From contig ADNK01000008.1 of assembly GCA_000320545.1 (NCBI GenBank), forward strand, positions 1 to 64,000: 64,000 bases of DNA, read 5' to 3'. Positions 40,324 to 52,722 of this stretch are shown piece by piece. Every line of letters begins with the position of its first letter. Positions within the stretch are counted from its first letter, which is position 1. Made by a program: the position numbers and the translations under genes. The stretch is from Bigelowiella natans CCMP2755 (taxonomy: Eukaryota; Cercozoa; Chlorarachniophyceae). Under the pieces are notes generated by a model. The model was given only the letters and a program-made list of their open reading frames with translations, had not been told where the DNA came from and made no database searches.

Positions 40324-40923
40324 CTACTTGCACGCACGACGGGTATGGATTGCAGACATATACGGAAAACTGCACCTCGAATAAGATTCCCAATGACCTT
40401 CACCCTCCTCCCCGCCTATTCTAGGCCGAGGATGTCCGACTGGTTGGCAACATGGAGCACATGAAGCGCATCTACGCTCAATTATACGAGCTTAATCTCG
40501 AGCTCATCGGCGAGTACAAGAAGAGAGCCAGAAACCACGCTGAGTTGGTACGCTTTCACATTCTTCTGGCGACGTGTTTCATTTCTTATCTCCCGTCTTT
40601 GCATTTTCGACCAAAGGTGAGGAACCTCAAGACCGTGAATAGTATGATTCAAAAAGCGGCGCGACTTCGGACCGGAAGGTGACTCCAGATATGTCTATTT
40701 GTGTTAGTGCGTGTGTGTGTGTGTGTGTGTATGCGCGTCTGTGTGTGTGATATACGTCTCAAATCGTATGATGTGGCTTTCATGATACGTTTGTATGTTG
40801 CATGCATGCCTCCGTTCGATCAGGTATAAGACCCAAGTGGTGCAAGAGTGTCGTAAGGCTATCAAATCGAACAACATCCATGCTCTCGTTGACATCTTCC
40901 GCTCGGGGCAAGCAAGCAATTAG
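32292..40923 (+). CDS. BBS2: Bardet-Biedl syndrome protein 2 (BBSome subunit)
   Basis: Subunit of the BBSome coat that moves membrane proteins in and out of cilia. I resolved 34 exons in phase, from 32292-32342 to 40824-40923, total 2190 nt and 729 residues, close to the 721 of human BBS2. Recognisable parts are VGTQANLLCYDVEENSDLFY and FWTVTGDNV in the N-terminal beta-propeller, the FG-GAP-like FDLDDDGEAELITGWSNG, DYRMQGSEE, the middle coiled region (exons 36441-36933), the gamma-adaptin-ear-like region, and the conserved C terminus ending RSGQASN. One blade lacks about seven residues where other BBS2 proteins have a DFDGDG-type loop (exon 34061-34095). Introns carry most of the local microsatellites. 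Presence of BBS2 implies a ciliated life stage. Confidence 0.96.
33410..33442. repeat. (TA)n microsatellite in BBS2 intron
   Basis: About 30 bp of TA followed by (TG)n, ending about 33 bp before the exon at 33476. Similar (TA)n tracts lie at 36697-36731, 37267-37297, 38264-38315, 38989-39022, 39502-39534 and 40282-40316, all in BBS2 introns. Confidence 0.85.
35774..35822. repeat. (TTC)n tract forming the polypyrimidine tract of a BBS2 exon
   Basis: About 14 TTC units run directly into TCTAG and the exon at 35826, so the microsatellite appears to serve as the 3' splice-site pyrimidine tract. Confidence 0.8.
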
Positions 40924-41907
40924 ATGGCACTGCATTTCAAGGGCATTACATGTAGCTTGGATCATGTGGTTCACTGCCAATGTAGGTCATCTTAATGAGA
41001 ATTCAGTCAACAGCTTTAGGAGGCATTTTCAATACTAGCAATGGAAACATGGCCACCTGCATTGAAGCGTATGTAGTTCTGTCCGGTCTGGATGCTTGCT
41101 TGCACATGCATTCCCTGCTGAGCAGCAGTGCTCAGACCACGCTGCCACGCACGTTTGACTTTATCATTCGGCGATGAGCGACACATGCATGTTGTTTCAA
41201 GTGCAACAAAGATGCACACAACACACCCCAGTATGCCTCAGAAAATGAGCAATCTATGCTAATAACGCCTGCAGCGTCTGTCAAACTAAGTCTAAAAGAT
41301 TTAAGGAAATTGTAGTACAGCTTCATTCAACGCAGGCTCCGCAATGAAAAGGAAAAACTAGCTGCGTTAAAGCCAGCTAGCACATTGATCGTATCGCCGC
41401 TCACATGCAGCCAGATGAGACATTCAAAACATATTTAAGCGCAAAGCAGTGGGTATAATCATCGCTGCTAGATCTACCTCCTGTCCACTATAATAGTTTT
41501 AAGATCGATCGATCACGAGCAAATGAGCGTGCATGGCCAAGAAATGTGGTAGACGACTGAGCAGGCGCCACACAATGCTAACAAGATGACGACCGATGGA
41601 TCGGAATGTTCGGCGAGGGAACAAGAGGAGATAGACGTACATACTGAAGTACTGCATATTAGCTGTGGGATTGGAAACGCGTATCATACACCGCCGGCTA
41701 TGCGACATTTGCTAGCTACACCAACACATGTATATCATGTAGACGACGTTCCAGGTCAGGCTCACTAAAATAATTTGCTTCAGCTCTGCATGAAAGCTTT
41801 AATTTCTTCGCTGTTTCCCGTGTAGGTCCCAGGTGGTGGTGCTGGTAGTGGTGGCGCTTGCTGCTCATAGCCTGCTTCACCGACTCGAGCGTCCATTTCT
41901 ACAAATG

Positions 41908-41952
<45 letters not shown>

Positions 41953-42022
41953 TAAGCATCTGCGAATGAGCTCGAAAACTTTATTCGTGATCTTCAAATA
42001 CTGCTGTTGCTGCTGCTGCTGC
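40924..42022. other. convergent spacer
   Basis: No gene is visible in 1.1 kb between BBS2 and the helicase gene. A (TA)n tract at about 41911-41946 and a CTG-type repeat at 42000-42021 lie just beyond the helicase stop codon. Confidence 0.5.
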
Positions 42023-42324
42023 TTACGCTGCATCGCCTCGCATAATAACCAAACCTGAATTATCCTTGACGACCGTGAAGTTAAATTGCGCAAGGGACGC
42101 TTGGTTTGGATCCCAGCTTCCCCAATTTCCACGCTGCTGGAAGCGTCCCGACACATTGCGTCCATATCTCTCAGCTGCTCTGCTGCTATCGGTGCGAGTC
42201 ACCGCGAGGCGCTTTTGGGCATCTGACGACGTTGCACGCATTGGTGTCAGTCAGTTGGTGGCTACCATCCTTTCCGTCTTGCCGTTACTTCTTCCTTGTC
42301 CCCCTCCCCCCCTTCCTCTCTGTT

Positions 42325-42362
<38 letters not shown>

Positions 42363-42829
42363 CTACCTTTGAATAAAGCGCCATCCACGCTCTCACCCAC
42401 AACTCCAAGTTTCTTCCTCACAGTCGTCCACAGGAATTCGTCCGCAGTCCCTACGGATCAAGACAAAAAGAAGAGGAAATAGAAGAAGAAGATATTGTCA
42501 AGTTCTTGGTAAATAGGACGACGAGGAGGAGGAGAATAATGGCGACGACATCACCAATGCTGACCCTCTCCTCAACCCTTTGCCCCCCTCCCCCCCCCCC
42601 TATCTACAATTGACAACCTGGAGCAAGCAAGTAATGGATTTCCACCGGAAAGCGTTGCCCGACACGATGAGCGCGATCTTCGGCCTAGGATGATGGATGG
42701 ATATCATTAGTAGTAATCACAAGGAGGAGGAGGTGGTGGAGGAGGAGGAGGCAAGGTTGTGATCAAAGCCAGATATATGCCCGCTGTATCATCTTCACTT
42801 GGTTTCCTGCACCAAAATGCTGCACACAG

Positions 42830-42880
<51 letters not shown>

Positions 42881-43621
42881 AGAGAGAGAGAGAGAGTGAG
42901 AGAGAGAGAGACCTGTATAAGATCTCCAGGAGTCCATGTAAGCTCTGCAAATGCGACGTGTCTGGCAGCTGTTAGAGTTATGCCGACTCCGCCAGCAAGC
43001 ACAGACAGCAGCGCAACACGCACCTTCATTTACAAAACCATCATCATCATCATCATCATCATCACCACCATCGAATTGTGAGTCACTTAGGGTTATAGGA
43101 TAAAAATCAAAGTAAATTGTCGTAACTCCGTGCATTTGACAACACATCTTAGACGACAACACTGGATCCGACCGAGGGGTATTTATTCATTTGCCCCGCA
43201 AAGCAACCATTATGAAAACAAATACATATACCGATTATTTCTACCATGCCCACGTAATCCTCTCTGTTTGCGCGCGCGCGCGTGGGTGTGCGTTGTCGTT
43301 GGAATGTTGGTAGTTTTCGTGTTTGTTTTGCATCGTTGGCGCACAAAGTAGTAGCACCTACCTTATCACTGGTTTGGAACAGATTCACCCTCTTCGCTCG
43401 CTCTTGGCTGCTTGTCGTCCCGTCGATTCTTATATACGATATGTTCTTGCACAGCTCTTCCTCAAGGCCGTCGAGGACCTTACCATATCAGACATAATAG
43501 CACCGACATTTGAGTCCCCGCTCAAAATTAAGAATGATCAGTATGACATTCGAATGAAGGCTGATATGTAATCAGGACTGAGAAAGACTGCCGACAAGTT
43601 ATTTTCATTACTCGCTCTCAC

Positions 43622-43719
<98 letters not shown>

Positions 43720-43946
43720 GCACTCTCCTACCTCCTTATGATGTGCAAAAATCAAGAGCTTTCCATTTGACTGTTCCGAAGCTGTTTGGACGAGAGGCAT
43801 GAGCTTGCTGATCATGCCAGGAAGCTTTGCTGGTCCTGTCGCTCGATAGATTGCGCTGTAGAATGATGGAATTTATATTATTACAAATCATCATATGTAT
43901 TCACTTAATTTGACATATGCTCGCGCGCACGCGCACACGCACTCCT

Positions 43947-43982
<36 letters not shown>

Positions 43983-44878
43983 ACGCACACGCACTCCTAC
44001 ACACACACACACACACACACAAAGGCATTCTTTCTCAGTTTATTTGTTTTTGAGGAAAAAGACAGTGACCACCCCCTCTTTCAAACTCACCTTATGAGCG
44101 AGTCCTTGAGCTGCGACATCTTCGCAGATTTTGGCAGGTCCTCGAGCTCCGCCATTAAAGCTTCAACAGGTGCCCTGAAGGCACACGGTCAAATCACCAC
44201 CCAATCGTGTACATTGCAATGTTGCTTTCCACAAAAAACATCTTCAACAACAGAATCGAACACCACACATTATTTTCTGCCCTAGAAGGACTGCTTGGCG
44301 ACATCATTATCGTTGGAGATGTCGCTCATTTAGTGCGCATTACTGTACGGTTGTTGTTGTTGATGATGATGTTCTCTTTATGTTCTCTTTTCCCACCTTT
44401 GAGCAGCTGTCAGCTGTACCGTAATGACCTTACGAATCTGTCGAATACAGCGGTGGGGCATGATTCAACAAATATTATCTATTACTCACAAAGATAATAA
44501 TTTGTAGTATTATCGGCATCCTCTTAATCCACAAATATATAAATGATAATGATACCCCCTACCCCCCCCCCCCCCCGACCTTAGGTGGAAGGTCCTTCAG
44601 AACGTCCTTCTTCAAGCGTCGAATTAAGAGATTCTTCTTTAAGACTGTATGGAGCTCTCTGTGATCATATTCAGCAAATAGCGGAATTTCTCTCATGTCT
44701 CCCCCCCCCAACCAAAAAATGTAAATACGATCGAAAATCTAAACACGAAACACACGATGTGGTGGTGGTAGTGGTGACTGCGCTATTCGTGATTTTGGAA
44801 CTATTGAGCAGCTGTGTGGAGAACAAAGGTGTCCGGCTTCACGATGTTCCAAACTAACACTGCTATCTGCTGCTACTG

Positions 44879-44911
<33 letters not shown>

Positions 44912-45123
44912 GCTATTGATGTCATGATAAAAGTGGGTGATTGGCGGACTTTTCGAATGAGCTGCCTCGATACGCTAATTGCTGCTGCCACTTCGGTTTC
45001 CTGCGTCCATTAAGGGTGGTGCTGCTGTCTTGATGATTCCGTCGTTGGTCTTTTGGATCACGACAATACCTCTCCCCGAACTCCTTTGCGTTCCCGAGCA
45101 AACCTGAGTAGTAGCAGCAGTAA

Positions 45124-45155
<32 letters not shown>

Positions 45156-45736
45156 AACGTGAGATGACTTGAGGGAGTAAGTACGTCGAGAGCCATCTTT
45201 CTTCGTTGTCTCTTTCACCAGGTTCTCTCACTGACACGCGTGTATTAATTTTGGCCGTTGTTTCTCCTTCCTTCTTGTCGATCGTCATATACGTTGTGAG
45301 CATCATATACGCAGTGATTATCTAAGCGTCGATCGCAAACAAGTAGCAAACAGTCGACCCATTAATAGCCACCTGGGCGAATGGCGTCTATTTGTGGAAA
45401 GAGCTCCAGCGGTCTCGACAACGCCGGTGTTCCAGAAACAAGGATCACACGGCGGGCCTTCTTTAGGAGAGGCAGCAAGAATCGAGTCCGCTGCGTTTTG
45501 TTCAGATCAAATACCGCAAAACAACGGCGAAACCACAGTGGTGGAGAACATGTCAGTATATGCAACAGTACGCGTTCATCATCATATGACCATGGCTCAG
45601 ATTGGAGGAACAGCAGCAGTTTTGTCGACTACCTGTGCTTCCAGTGTTTTGATGTGATGCGATTCGTCGCATATTATCACCTACGGGTCCACACCGCTAC
45701 TGTTCAATTATGCTTCTATCGAAAACACAATTCAAG

Positions 45737-45781
<45 letters not shown>

Positions 45782-46008
45782 ACAGGCAGTAACGCTCCCC
45801 CTTCTCCGTAGAACAACCTGGTAGCGACTTCTGTGCGACATCTTCTGAGCAAGATCGTAAGAGATGATGGTGATTTTGCGTTCGTTGACTATACGAGGTC
45901 CCATCTTCAGAATGCCCCCAAGCTCCAATATATCACTAAACAACGAGGACAAGCATTAGTTTCTTCCTACAAACATCTCTTAACACAGAGGCACTGCTCC
46001 GGAAAAGA

Positions 46009-46039
<31 letters not shown>

Positions 46040-48030
46040 GATTGTAGCGAAAACCGAGAACTTGCACAGTTAAATGAATGTGATATTATGAAAAGGTCCA
46101 AGTAGCTAATAGTGAGGGAGTAGGGCACGGTATCTTGTCACATTTGGACAACAAAGAACTCAACGAACTTCCCTCCCATTATTATCCTATACTTATTCTT
46201 CACGAAAGACGAAAACACTCTCCATCATTGTTCGGAAAAGCAAGAAGATGATTCTGTGCTTAATCCTGACTTTCCGCTATTTATGACAGTAATTCTCCCC
46301 CTCATATCTTCTGGGATCCAAGCTTCAATCTGGAATTTCCAAGTTTGGCGAACTGCAGAGGGACAAACTACGAGAAGGGGCCTTCCAGCAAACAAACGAG
46401 CAATCAACACAACAAACTACAACAGGCAGAATTCATTCTACAAGAATCTAGGCCTGAAACTATATCATTCCTATCTTCTTTCTTTCACCACTGCCACCAC
46501 CACTTCTTCTACTACTACTACTACTACTACTACTACTATCATACCAATCATCATGATAAGCTAGAGCAATAGCTATGGCTTGAATGGTTTTCCCCAGCCC
46601 CATTTCGTCCGCCAATAGTACACGCCCCCCATGTAATAGGCCAAAGAGCACTCCCTCTGTCTGAAAGGGATAGAGCCTTTTGCGAATATCACCAGGTATT
46701 GCATCGAATCTGGCATCGGCTTCGTTTTTGAGTTTCGCTTCTCGCTTCTCCCCTTCCTTCATCGCTTTTATAGCTCTTGGGTGTATTTCCTGCAAGACAA
46801 ATCTGTCTTCAAGCTCGCGAAATCTTTCCGTGAGGAGCTTGAGTCCGGGCTCCATTCTGAAAATCCAGACAGAATCCTGCCAGGAAGTAGTAGTAGTAGG
46901 TAGGTAACAGTCGAAAACAGAGTGGACCATACTTTGACAATAAGAACACACAACAACGAACCGCACTTGGGAAGACACTAAATTGCAATAGGAGCAAATA
47001 GAGACAATGGGAGATGAAATCAAAGGCATCAAACCTCTCGCTTCCATTCAGCTTTACATTCAGGTGGCAGCGATCTAAAATATGTATGAATGTAATCTGT
47101 TCAATCTATCGAAGGGGGGGGGAAGACCTGTATAAGTTTACGAGCTCCTGGTTGAATACCGACGTCGCTGAGAACCAGCCGAACGTCCAAATAGACAACA
47201 TTACCCTGACCTAGGCAATTGTAAATTTCTCCCATAATAAACAATATTGATTGCTGATTACGATGTCCCTATATACCTTAGAGTTGTCGTCTTCGAGAAA
47301 CTCATCATTTCCAAAAGCTTGAAATAACTGATCACCACTTTCGTGGGATGATACGTCATCGTCGCTGTATCTGCCTGATAAGATATTTATCGTCAAGAAA
47401 ATCACGCACCCTGAAGAATGCGAAGTTAAAATACCATCTTGGTTTCGGACCATGTGTAACGTTCGAGCAACTTTTGCTCGTTGATTGCGACCAATCATTT
47501 CAATTGTCTGCAAATTGTCGCTTTGTTAGTGTATATTTGTTTGACTGTGAGTGGATTTGCAACCTTAGATGGTTGAACCCTTCGCATCGGCTCTACTTTC
47601 GAGGATCTTTTATAACCACCTGTGTTCACCATCGAACTCTTATCGTCAGCCCATGCAAAATATTTGCACTGAGGCGACTCAGCGCACACATAAAACCACC
47701 GTCCCTGGTTAGGTCCAGCCTGTGTAGCAAACATTGTGAATCCAATGCTGCTAACTTCTTTGTCTCCATCGATACCTTCTTCACTTGACGAGTGACGCTT
47801 CTTTTTTGGTGACCATAACATAAAGGAGGCTGTCCCAGGATTGGAGGTTGTTCTATTGGCTGACGATCGAGCGAAATTTTGAGGAAATTTGATTCTCTTG
47901 CCACCGGGGAGCCAATGTGAAGAACATGCGAAAGGGAGACAACCGTTGCAACTCCAAAGAGAAAGTATCGAAGACGCATTCTTAAGAAGTACATCCTTGC
48001 TCTGGAAGCAATGTAATAATTAGATGTCAT
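42023..48030 (-). CDS. SMARCAL1/ZRANB3-like SNF2 annealing helicase with GRF zinc finger
   Basis: ATP-driven DNA annealing helicase expected to act at stalled forks. About 21 exons, first 47776-48030, last 42023-42222, roughly 835 residues. In order: a hydrophobic N terminus ([17 protein letters not shown]); a GRF zinc finger split by the first intron (PPLCYGH, then [11 protein letters not shown] and PQCKYFAW); a HARP-like stretch ([15 protein letters not shown]); then SNF2 motifs I ([10 protein letters not shown]), II (CDESHH), III ([10 protein letters not shown]), FAHHKE, V ([10 protein letters not shown]) and VI ([11 protein letters not shown]). The DESH box and overall layout point to SMARCAL1/ZRANB3. 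Exon joins are in phase except one near 47040-47130. The first 40 residues look like a signal peptide, unexpected for a nuclear enzyme; the true start could be further downstream or in an unseen exon. Confidence 0.9.
42834..42911. repeat. compound (TC)n(TG)n(AG)n microsatellite
   Basis: The TC and AG arms are complementary and could fold into a hairpin with the TG tract in the loop. It sits directly at the donor side of the exon carrying motif V (42913-43023). Confidence 0.85.
43625..43719. repeat. compound (CT)n(CA)n(GA)n microsatellite
   Basis: Same architecture as the tract at 42834-42911, with about 35-bp complementary arms, in the intron just downstream of exon 43732-43855. Confidence 0.85.
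43948..44021. repeat. two (CA)n blocks with a duplicated linker
   Basis: Two copies of CGCACTCCTA followed by a CA tract, separated by a GCACAC repeat, inside a helicase intron. Confidence 0.8.
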
Positions 48031-48634
48031 AATATCTTATTGAAAAACAGCGGTAACCTGAAAGAGGGCATCGAGGAAGTAGAAGAGATCGATGAAGACA
48101 TCACAGGCGACGTTAATAACGAGAAGAGATGAAAGGTTTCAAAATGAGGGGGGCACAAGGGCCTACGGAGATCGACGAATTTCGCATGGATGAGGCTAGA
48201 GCCGCATGTGGAGTGGTTGCATAGGATCTTCATGGATCTTTTGATGTGAGCTGTGCACCATCATCATCGTGATGATGCTCCAGGAATTTGATCATCGAAG
48301 TCGAATAGCAACACAGGGATTAATTGCCACAAAATTGCCTGCGTTTTATACAAAATTCCCCAGTCGCAAAGGAGTCTTCTCCCGGGCAAGATTTTGGTGT
48401 TTGGGAAACCAAACACCTTCGCGGGAAGAGTGCGGGCATCAGGGATTCTCAGTGAATCCCCAAGGAGGTGAACACACGTAGGCGATCTTCAGAGAAAATG
48501 AACGTCTTTGTTCCATTTAAAATAAAAAAGGAGACAAATTCACGCGCTCCTCCACGATTCATTCCCCTTTCCTTGACACAACCGAGGTCCAACAACAAAC
48601 CAACGTCCCACGAAAGACGGAGTGTTCTATCAAT
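48031..48634. promoter_or_regulatory. divergent upstream region of helicase and DBF4
   Basis: A 604-bp stretch between opposite starts. The plus strand has two short frames (an acidic one at about 48058-48132 and a 32-codon one from 48132), too weak to call genes. No named promoter element is seen. Confidence 0.35.
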
Positions 48635-50447
48635 ATGGGAAAGAAGAAGTCCAAGGCGAATACAAAGGATGTCCCGCTCGAATGTACACCGCTAAGGAAT
48701 CCTTTCAAGGGCGAGAACGTGTTCTTGGACATATCATCAACCAAGAAGCTCAAAGCAATCCAGGCTCGTTTGGAAGTCGCTGAAATGGTACATTTCGAAT
48801 TTCCGAACCTACTTCTGTGGTTGCTAACACATCGTATCTCAGCGAATAGTCCCCAGTCTAGACAGGGAAGTCAGCATTTTGGTACGTCTTTACGAATCCG
48901 TCAAAGGTTTCTTAATCTCACAATGCACAATGAACGAAAAGGTTACGGACCAATGCATTCGAAGGCCTACGCGGCAGAAATCCAGCCAGGTAATAGTTTG
49001 TAGTAATTTTTAAATTAAGTTTTAGGTCACAATGCGGATTCTTTTAATTAGAGCAAATCGAGCTCTAGAAGCCTGAGAGGGCATAAGCTATTTGAAGCTT
49101 CTCTAAAAAAGGCGAAAGGGGTATTCCAAATACATTTCTCGGATCGATTCTTTTCTTATTGACTGTTACAAATTTATAAGGATTCAACGCAAGTGGTGAA
49201 CATAGTCAACAAAGCTGAAAATATGGGAATAAAAGTTTACAGTTGTGAAAGAATAGAGCGGGTTAGTTTTCAAAAAAATAATATGCTTTCTGTTTAATTG
49301 ACTAGAATTTTACGTTAGGAATTGGATAAGTTAGGCATCTTACATCAATCTCAAAATCAAGGTGTGTATGAATTTCACCGATAAAGATTCATAAGATTTA
49401 GTTGGTGTTATTATTGACATCAGTGCGCAAAAAAGGAACGAAGAGAAGAAGATATCCAAAGTTAATCCTTGGGGACTTAAGTGGTCGCTATGCAGCAATA
49501 GTCAAAGACTTTAGGTGCGCTTCAATCCAGAATTTCCAGAATATATCTTGAATCTCTTGTACTTTCAGCGGTATCGACTCTGGATCGACATATCCGGAAA
49601 TGAATGTGGATGCTAAGGAAGGAGAATGCCCTTTCCTCCCGAAGAAAAGGACAAAGTCGGCCAAATCAAAGGCAAAATTTGATCAAAACTGGAAGTTGAG
49701 AGGCTATTGCGAGTGTTGCTCAGAGCATTATACCCGGGGACTTGCAAAACATGTGCTATCCTCAAAACATAAGGTAGTACCATGTTGGTTGCGTTTATAT
49801 ATAATTCCTGAGAGTCCGAAAATATTTTGTCAGGCATTTGTGAATAACCGATCCAATTTCAAACAACTCGATGAGTTGTTTCTAGTTGTAAATAAGGAAA
49901 TAGAGACCTCAAGCCATGGTCTCACGAATAATGTGAAAGAAAATAGAACTCATCCTGATTCGCAGAAGACCAGAACGAGTCGAAAGACTCCACTTTTAGC
50001 ATTAGAGAAGGTCTGGATGCATAACACATCAACAATTGCAGATTTCTGAATTATTTTTACTTTCGGTAGAATACAATTCAACCTTCGAGACCCTGCAAAG
50101 AAATTTCTGGGATTACAAAGGTTATACTTTCAGCTAATCATCATACGGACAGCCTACTAATATTGACTTTTCAGATGATGCAAGAAGCAACGCCTAGTCG
50201 AAGTTCAAAATACATTTTGAAGAAAAGGAACAGACCTTCAGCATCTGGTGACACAGCGGGGGGAAAGCAGAAACACGTCGAAATAATAAAGTCTAAATCA
50301 TCTTCTCCGCCGAACAAAAGGTCAAGAACGGAAGTTCTAACACCACCTCCGGCAATATTCAGCAACGATTATATGCACTCCCCGATCGACGATGATGGGC
50401 AAAAGTCCTCAGATAGGGTACGAGATGGTAACGAAGTATATTGTTGA
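48635..50447 (+). CDS. DBF4: DBF4, regulatory subunit of the Cdc7 kinase
   Basis: Activates Cdc7 to phosphorylate MCM and fire replication origins. Eleven exons in phase: 48635-48787, 48843-48881, 48942-48989, 49052-49120, 49181-49261, 49319-49361, 49424-49514, 49569-49773, 49834-50010, 50070-50120, 50175-50447 (409 residues). The N-terminal part matches motif N, a BRCT-like fold (NPFKGENVFLDIS, then REVSIL and VTDQC). Motif M follows (YPKLILGDLSGRYAAIVKDF). Motif C is the Dbf4 zinc finger, GYCECC with KHVLSSKH (C-x2-C...H-x5-H). The C-terminal tail is basic. All ten introns are 54-62 nt long, remarkably uniform. It is divergent from the helicase gene. Confidence 0.93.
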
Positions 50448-51415
50448 CGAAGCTAATAGAGCTTTGGTCTGTGCAGTGAGGACAAAATGCGAACTGTGAA
50501 ATAGAATTTATTATAAGTGAAAATGACATTCCATCGTATATGCACTGTACTGAAAGCGGTAGCCGTCGGCAGGTTGCATATAACCGCAGCGCAGCGCATG
50601 TTATCCGACGATTCTTATTATAAGCTACTATCCTACCAATGCCATACGCTACGCGACAACCCATATTGCCACTTACTGGCAAGGCACTGTTTGTATAAAG
50701 GTACGGCACTGAAGCTATGCGCTTAAGCGTCCGCACCGTTGTAAACAATGAAAGCAATTCGCTATGCCCACGCTGGCTGGGCTTGCAAGCACACCATTGG
50801 TGCATGCTAGCATGCTAGCATGGCTGTGCATCATTGCTACTAATGAAGCTCGTACATGTTATGATACCGAGCATGACCAGCCTAGCTAGATGCCATTGCG
50901 TACGTAGGCTGCACTAGTGTAGGCAGAAAGCGCGCTATGACAAAAGCATATTAGATGCTGCTGGTTTAGCTAATTCACTTAAACAAATTATTGATACGTG
51001 GTCATATGCAGCTAGAATGCAACTTACCCAGCTAGCTGGGGTTCCAGGAATTTACGTACGTAAGCTTCACTAGTTCACTCTCTGCACACGCACACACATG
51101 TTACTAAGCGTATCACATCTGATCGACGACAGCACTCATAGTTCAATGCCGTTGCATGCAGCTAATTACGTATATCACCAGCTATAGCGCTACACGTATA
51201 CATTTGGCAGGGCGTAGCAACATCGGTAGTTTGAAACTTTAATAATATCGATCGAATGGATGCTTGACTTGCACATTTTGACATGCGCTCACTCTAGAAG
51301 GTAAGGTACATTATGCGTGATTCACAATGTGAGCTGGCTACAAAAACTCACTGCAACGTCCATGACCAAACAATGACTGCAGCACAAGTTAATACATCAT
51401 ATGTATTGTCATCAT
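50448..51415. other. convergent spacer rich in palindromes
   Basis: No gene is visible between the DBF4 and centrin stop codons. GCATGC, GCTAGC, TAGCTA and ACGTACGT words are dense. Confidence 0.55.
50803..50822. repeat. perfect 20-bp palindrome
   Basis: CATGCTAGCATGCTAGCATG equals its own reverse complement and is built from a repeated CATGCTAG unit. Confidence 0.9.
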
Positions 51416-52515
51416 TTAATAGAGACTTGTTTGCTTCATAATAGACATGAACTCATCCAGGCTGATCTTTCCATCCTGTTGACCAGATATATCGTTAGCG
51501 TAATGAAAGACTGATTTTTTGCTGTCTTCTGCAATAGTGACCTGGTCTGTATCAAATTCCTCGATCATAGCAGTGAGTTCTTCATCTGAGAGAACCTCGC
51601 CCTAATTCATAAATTAATTTCTGTGATTTTACATAGCAGTAAACTTAATGGCAGATAAACCAGTTCTCTCGATACACGGCGCAGGTTTTTCATCGATATG
51701 AATCCGGTATCGTCGTCGTCAAATAGAGCGAAAGCCTTCTTCATTTCCTCCTCGGGGTCACGCTGAAGGACCTTTTCCCCCATGATCTCTGCAAAATCAG
51801 CATATGAAATTTTCCCGGTCTGGTTCCTACACAGGATAGGAGGACAACATTCTTTATCAGGGATTGAAATTTAAGAAATTTTAATAAGAATGCCTACCTG
51901 TCGTACTCTTTCATGATTTTCACAACCTCTTGCTTCTGAACATTAAACCCAAGAGCTCGCATTGCGACCTTCCCAGTAAATTGCAAAGGAAATTAAAATT
52001 GAATATATACAACATACAGTTCCCATCTGGAATCTAAAACTTGATTTATTTCATAGTACAACTGGTTTCATTAGTTTGGTTACCTTGAGTTCATGGTAAT
52101 CAATACTGCCCGTCTTATCCGTATCGAAGAGATCGAATGCCTATGTCATTTATTTATTGATCAATTTTTATTCTAGCATTTGCAACTAGACAATAGAGAC
52201 CTCCTTAATCTCCTGTTTTTGTTCTTCTGTGAGGGTTGGTCTGGTAGATTTCCCACCTGCACAAGCAAGCAAATGTAATGACCAAAAATCGTGGGAGGAA
52301 GAACGAAGTCCCAATTGAAAATAGAATAGCGTTTCAGAACATCTTACACTAGATGAGTATTAAAATTTTACGATCGCAAAATGAATTTTCCGAATCGCAT
52401 CCCCATAACAATGTAAATGCTGACCCAGGTGCAGATACAGTAATTCCCATATATAAGTTCCCCTCTCTCCCGTAGTTCCTACTATCCCTTCCCAATCACT
52501 TATTATATTTTTAAA

Positions 52516-52560
<45 letters not shown>

Positions 52561-52722
52561 CCCTACTCAACATGGGCAATCCTCCAAAAACTGAGAATGG
52601 GTCTTTTTCTTCCCATTATTTCATTTTGGTGAAATTCTAATAAATGATTCATTCCTATTTTTACCCTTACGACGGCTGTACTTGCCAAAGCCAAGTCCGT
52701 GCTTTGTTTCCGTGGACAACAT
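51416..52722 (-). CDS. centrin (caltractin)
   Basis: Calcium-binding EF-hand protein of basal bodies and centrosomes. Seven exons in phase: 52665-52722, 52201-52256, 52084-52140, 51898-51968, 51661-51826, 51542-51601, 51416-51475 (175 residues, normal for centrins). The N terminus has the basic KHGLGFGKYSRRK stretch. Four EF-hands follow: DTDKTGSIDYHE, DRNQTGKISYAD, DDDDTGFISMKN and DTDQDGKISLDE. The core TEEQKQEIKEAFDLFD is characteristic of centrin. The fourth loop is split by a 66-nt intron that is itself an open frame. The start at 52722 is the first Met, although the frame stays open upstream. It supports a flagellated organism together with BBS2. Confidence 0.96.

Noticed and set aside
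43500-44050. Possible CRISPR array or satellite
   Set aside because: The repeats are simple dinucleotide tracts within helicase introns, without spacers.
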